From Undaria pinnatifida (taxonomy: Eukaryota > Sar > Phaeophyceae > Laminariales > Alariaceae), in contig JABAKD010000010.1 in the NCBI GenBank assembly GCA_012845835.1, forward strand, positions 13,821,401 through 13,885,400: DNA of 64,000 bases, read 5' to 3'. Under the pieces are notes generated by a model. That model was not told the DNA's origin, ran no database searches, and saw only the letters and a list, made by a program, of their open reading frames with translations. The stretch's first letter is position 1; each line of letters begins with the position of its first letter. Below, one piece after another: positions 63,555-64,000 of this stretch. The position numbers and the translations under genes were made by a program.

Positions 63555-64000
63555 CAATCTCCGGCCCCGGCAAGCAGCCTAGCTGAGCCGATTCTGGCAG
63601 CAAGCCCACAACGGGGGCGGTAGATCTGTCAGCAGGGGGTGCGATACGCGAGGATGCGTTGTCTGCTGCTGCTCGTGCTTGCTGCCGCCAGGGTGCTGCT
63701 GCTGCTGTGCTGCTGCTGCTGCTGCTGCTGCTTGCTGCTGCTGCTGCTGCTTGCTGCTGCTGCTGCTGCTGCTGCTTGCTGCCGCTGCTGCTTCGACAAC
63801 GGCTGCTCTTCTTCTTGCTTTTTTACGTTTAGTCACATTTGGTACTGGTATGATAGTTCTCGAGCTAGCTACTACTACTACACTGCTGTGTATCTATCTT
63901 CTATCTGTGCAGTCTCCAGCCCCGGCAAGCAGCCTAGCTGAGCCGCCTCCGGCAAGCCCACAACTGGGGCGGTGGGTCTGTCAGCAGGGGCTGCGATCCG
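63555..64000 (+). repeat. Duplicated 100-base unit flanking a CTG microsatellite, running off the window
   Basis: CCCCGGCAAGCAGCCTAGCT with GAGCCG, CAAGCCCACAAC and GGTCTGTCAGCAGGG occurs at 63563-63645 and again at 63918-63990. Between them a GCT/CTG run spans about 63691-63800. The second copy is cut by the window end. Confidence 0.78.

Overview
This is nuclear DNA of an intron-rich photosynthetic eukaryote, most likely a stramenopile and probably a brown alga of the Ectocarpus type (inference). The grounds are: GC-rich coding exons separated by introns of several hundred to several thousand bases; a nuclear gene whose N-terminus is a signal peptide ending in Ala-Phe, the ASAFAP-type plastid address of algae with secondary plastids; neighbouring genes that tend to lie on opposite strands; and dense satellites, microsatellites and a TTAGGG tract. 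No operon, prokaryotic signal, CRISPR array, viral gene or transposase was seen.

Seven protein-coding loci can be assembled from exons whose splice sites and reading phases agree. (1) 5168-31795, +, a very large unknown protein with coiled coils, low-complexity segments and a Pro-rich, WH2-like tail. (2) 34498-41733, -, a leucine-rich-repeat protein of 697 residues in 6 exons. (3) 43542-46404, -, a plastid-addressed membrane protein of 281 residues in 4 exons. (4) 46682-52205, +, pre-mRNA splicing factor PRP18, 440 residues in 6 exons. (5) 53066-54634, -, RlmH-type 23S rRNA pseudouridine methyltransferase, 219 residues in 3 exons. (6) 54922-60862, +, an unknown soluble protein of about 293 residues in 4 exons. 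(7) 61967-62398, -, the last exon of a probable multi-span membrane protein. Loci 3/4 and 5/6 are head-to-head pairs with under 300 bases between start codons; 1/2 and 4/5 are tail-to-tail.

The loci do not form a pathway. PRP18 acts in the nucleus. RlmH and the locus 3 product are nucleus-encoded proteins probably sent to organelles.

The first 30 kb is mostly repeat: fold-back and inverted-repeat elements, two satellite blocks that look like diverged forms of one sequence, a segmental duplication, tandem units of about 475 bases, and a 9.6 kb intron made almost entirely of such sequence. In three introns of locus 1 the repeats contain copies of the adjacent exon/intron junction. GGGTC-rich arrays with a common spacer recur near 23.7, 55.9 and 63.1 kb. 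No gene was recognised in 1-5167, 31796-34497, 41734-43541, 52206-53065, 60863-61966 or 62399-64000. All gene models were made by eye, without transcripts or database searches.
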